Assembly (NCBI GenBank): GCA_030248215.1
Contig: JASANG010000801.1
Location: 62,001 to 126,000, forward strand
Reading direction: 5' to 3'
DNA length: 64,000 nt
Source: Enoplolaimus lenunculus
Lineage: Eukaryota; Nematoda; Enoplea; Enoplida; Thoracostomopsidae
Numbering within the stretch: position 1 is the stretch's first letter; every line of letters begins with the position of its first letter. The translations under genes and the position numbers were made by a program. Below the pieces are notes generated by a model. It did not search any database. It was not told the DNA's origin and was given only the letters and a program-made list of their open reading frames with translations. Positions 63,401-64,000 of the stretch are shown here, piece by piece.

Positions 63401-63868
63401 TTAAGCCGTATTCACACGTGCAAGTGTTTGCAGCAGAAAGTTGCAGCTGCAATTAATTCATGATCAATAAACGACAAAAAAAATAATTTATATGAATGAA
63501 TACCGGTGCAAGTTGAATTAATTTACGATTATTTGTTGGAGAGATAAAATATACGTTTATGATAGTCATGGCCAATGTAAAGAACAAGGGTGGAACAGTA
63601 TTATAACCATACTCCTAAGACTAAGCCTAAGCGTAAGAATGAGCATATTCCGAAGCCTAAGCCTAAGCCTAAGCCAAGCAAAAAATTAGTCTAAAGCTTC
63701 AGCTTACTCTATTCCCACAGAAAAACGTTCCGCCCCTGATCATTACATAGGCCATAGTCATTGAAAGCCGTCTGCAACTTAGCAAATACTTGTAACTGCA
63801 AATTACAAGTGCAAGTTGTAGCTACAAGTTCTCGTTGCAAAAATTTGTACGTGTGAATAACGCTTCAT
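63401..63868. mobile_element. MITE family E interrupted by a family A element
   Basis: TTAAGCCGTATTCACACGTG at the left, AAATTTGTACGTGTGAATAA at the right; family E sequence is split by the TTAGGC element at 63570-63753. Confidence 0.75.
63570..63753. mobile_element. TTAGGC-core TIR element, family A, with exact 8-bp TSD
   Basis: GGCCAATGTAAAGAACAAGG left end, (GCCTAA) core, AGTCTAAAGCTTCAGCTTAC, right GTTCCGCCCCTGATCATTAC then ATAGGCC. ATAGTCAT flanks both ends (63562-63569 and 63754-63761). Confidence 0.9.
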
Positions 63869-64000
63869 ATCGCACCGTTGACCTTAAAGTTGATTTCTAT
63901 TAAATTGAGTAACCAAGTGTCACGATTTCCATGATTTACGCGTAATAATTGTTAAACACTGTGCATTGTGAATTTATTTCCACATTCAATTTGCGCTAAA

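Overview
The window is animal nuclear DNA: split genes with GT-AG introns, intron-rich loci many kilobases long, and dense short inverted-repeat elements. Every (TTAGGC)n-type tract, the telomere unit of nematodes, together with a nidogen/EGF membrane protein resembling nematode DEX-1 and FMRFamide-receptor-like GPCRs, points to a nematode or close relative, possibly an enoplean. This is inference, because the TTAGGC tracts here sit inside mobile elements and prove nothing about the telomere itself.

Layout. (1) 44-4366, minus: a wolframin (WFS1) orthologue, at least six coding exons, its 3' part cut off by the window start. (2) 4.4-28 kb: no confident host gene. It holds MITE families, a young LTR element (12419-17853) inserted in the end of a MITE, minisatellites, and a 0.7 kb TTAGGC-rich array. 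(3) 28091-31252, plus: an intronless 1053-aa peptide-type GPCR with the same Asn/Gln/Ser-rich repeats on both flanks of its seven-helix core. (4) 35009-63273 and beyond, minus: one large gene rebuilt here from eleven exons with matching phases: NIDO domain, two EGF domains, Pro/Ser/Thr-rich stalk, single membrane helix, Gly/Tyr/Ala-rich tail. (5) Its 16.9 kb intron (45834-62744) contains a second intronless GPCR on the opposite strand (58942-61404) and a roughly 6 kb GC-richer island (49.05-55.24 kb) with unrecognised, splice-bounded reading frames and a 180-bp degenerate repeat.

The most unusual feature is two related families of TIR elements whose ends begin with GGCC and whose centre is degenerate (TTAGGC)n. 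About nineteen copies lie in 64 kb. Four show 8-bp target duplications (three exact pairs in one family, one exact pair in the other, plus one 7/8 match), so they move as hAT-like non-autonomous transposons carrying telomere-like DNA. Second is the LTR element, whose short interior has Gag-like and zinc-knuckle coding plus the C-terminal half of a superfamily 1 helicase, with no polymerase region that I can see.

Exon borders were read by eye from splice signals, reading phase and domain continuity. Repeat borders are accurate to a few bases where TIR ends are visible and to tens of bases otherwise. No database search was possible.
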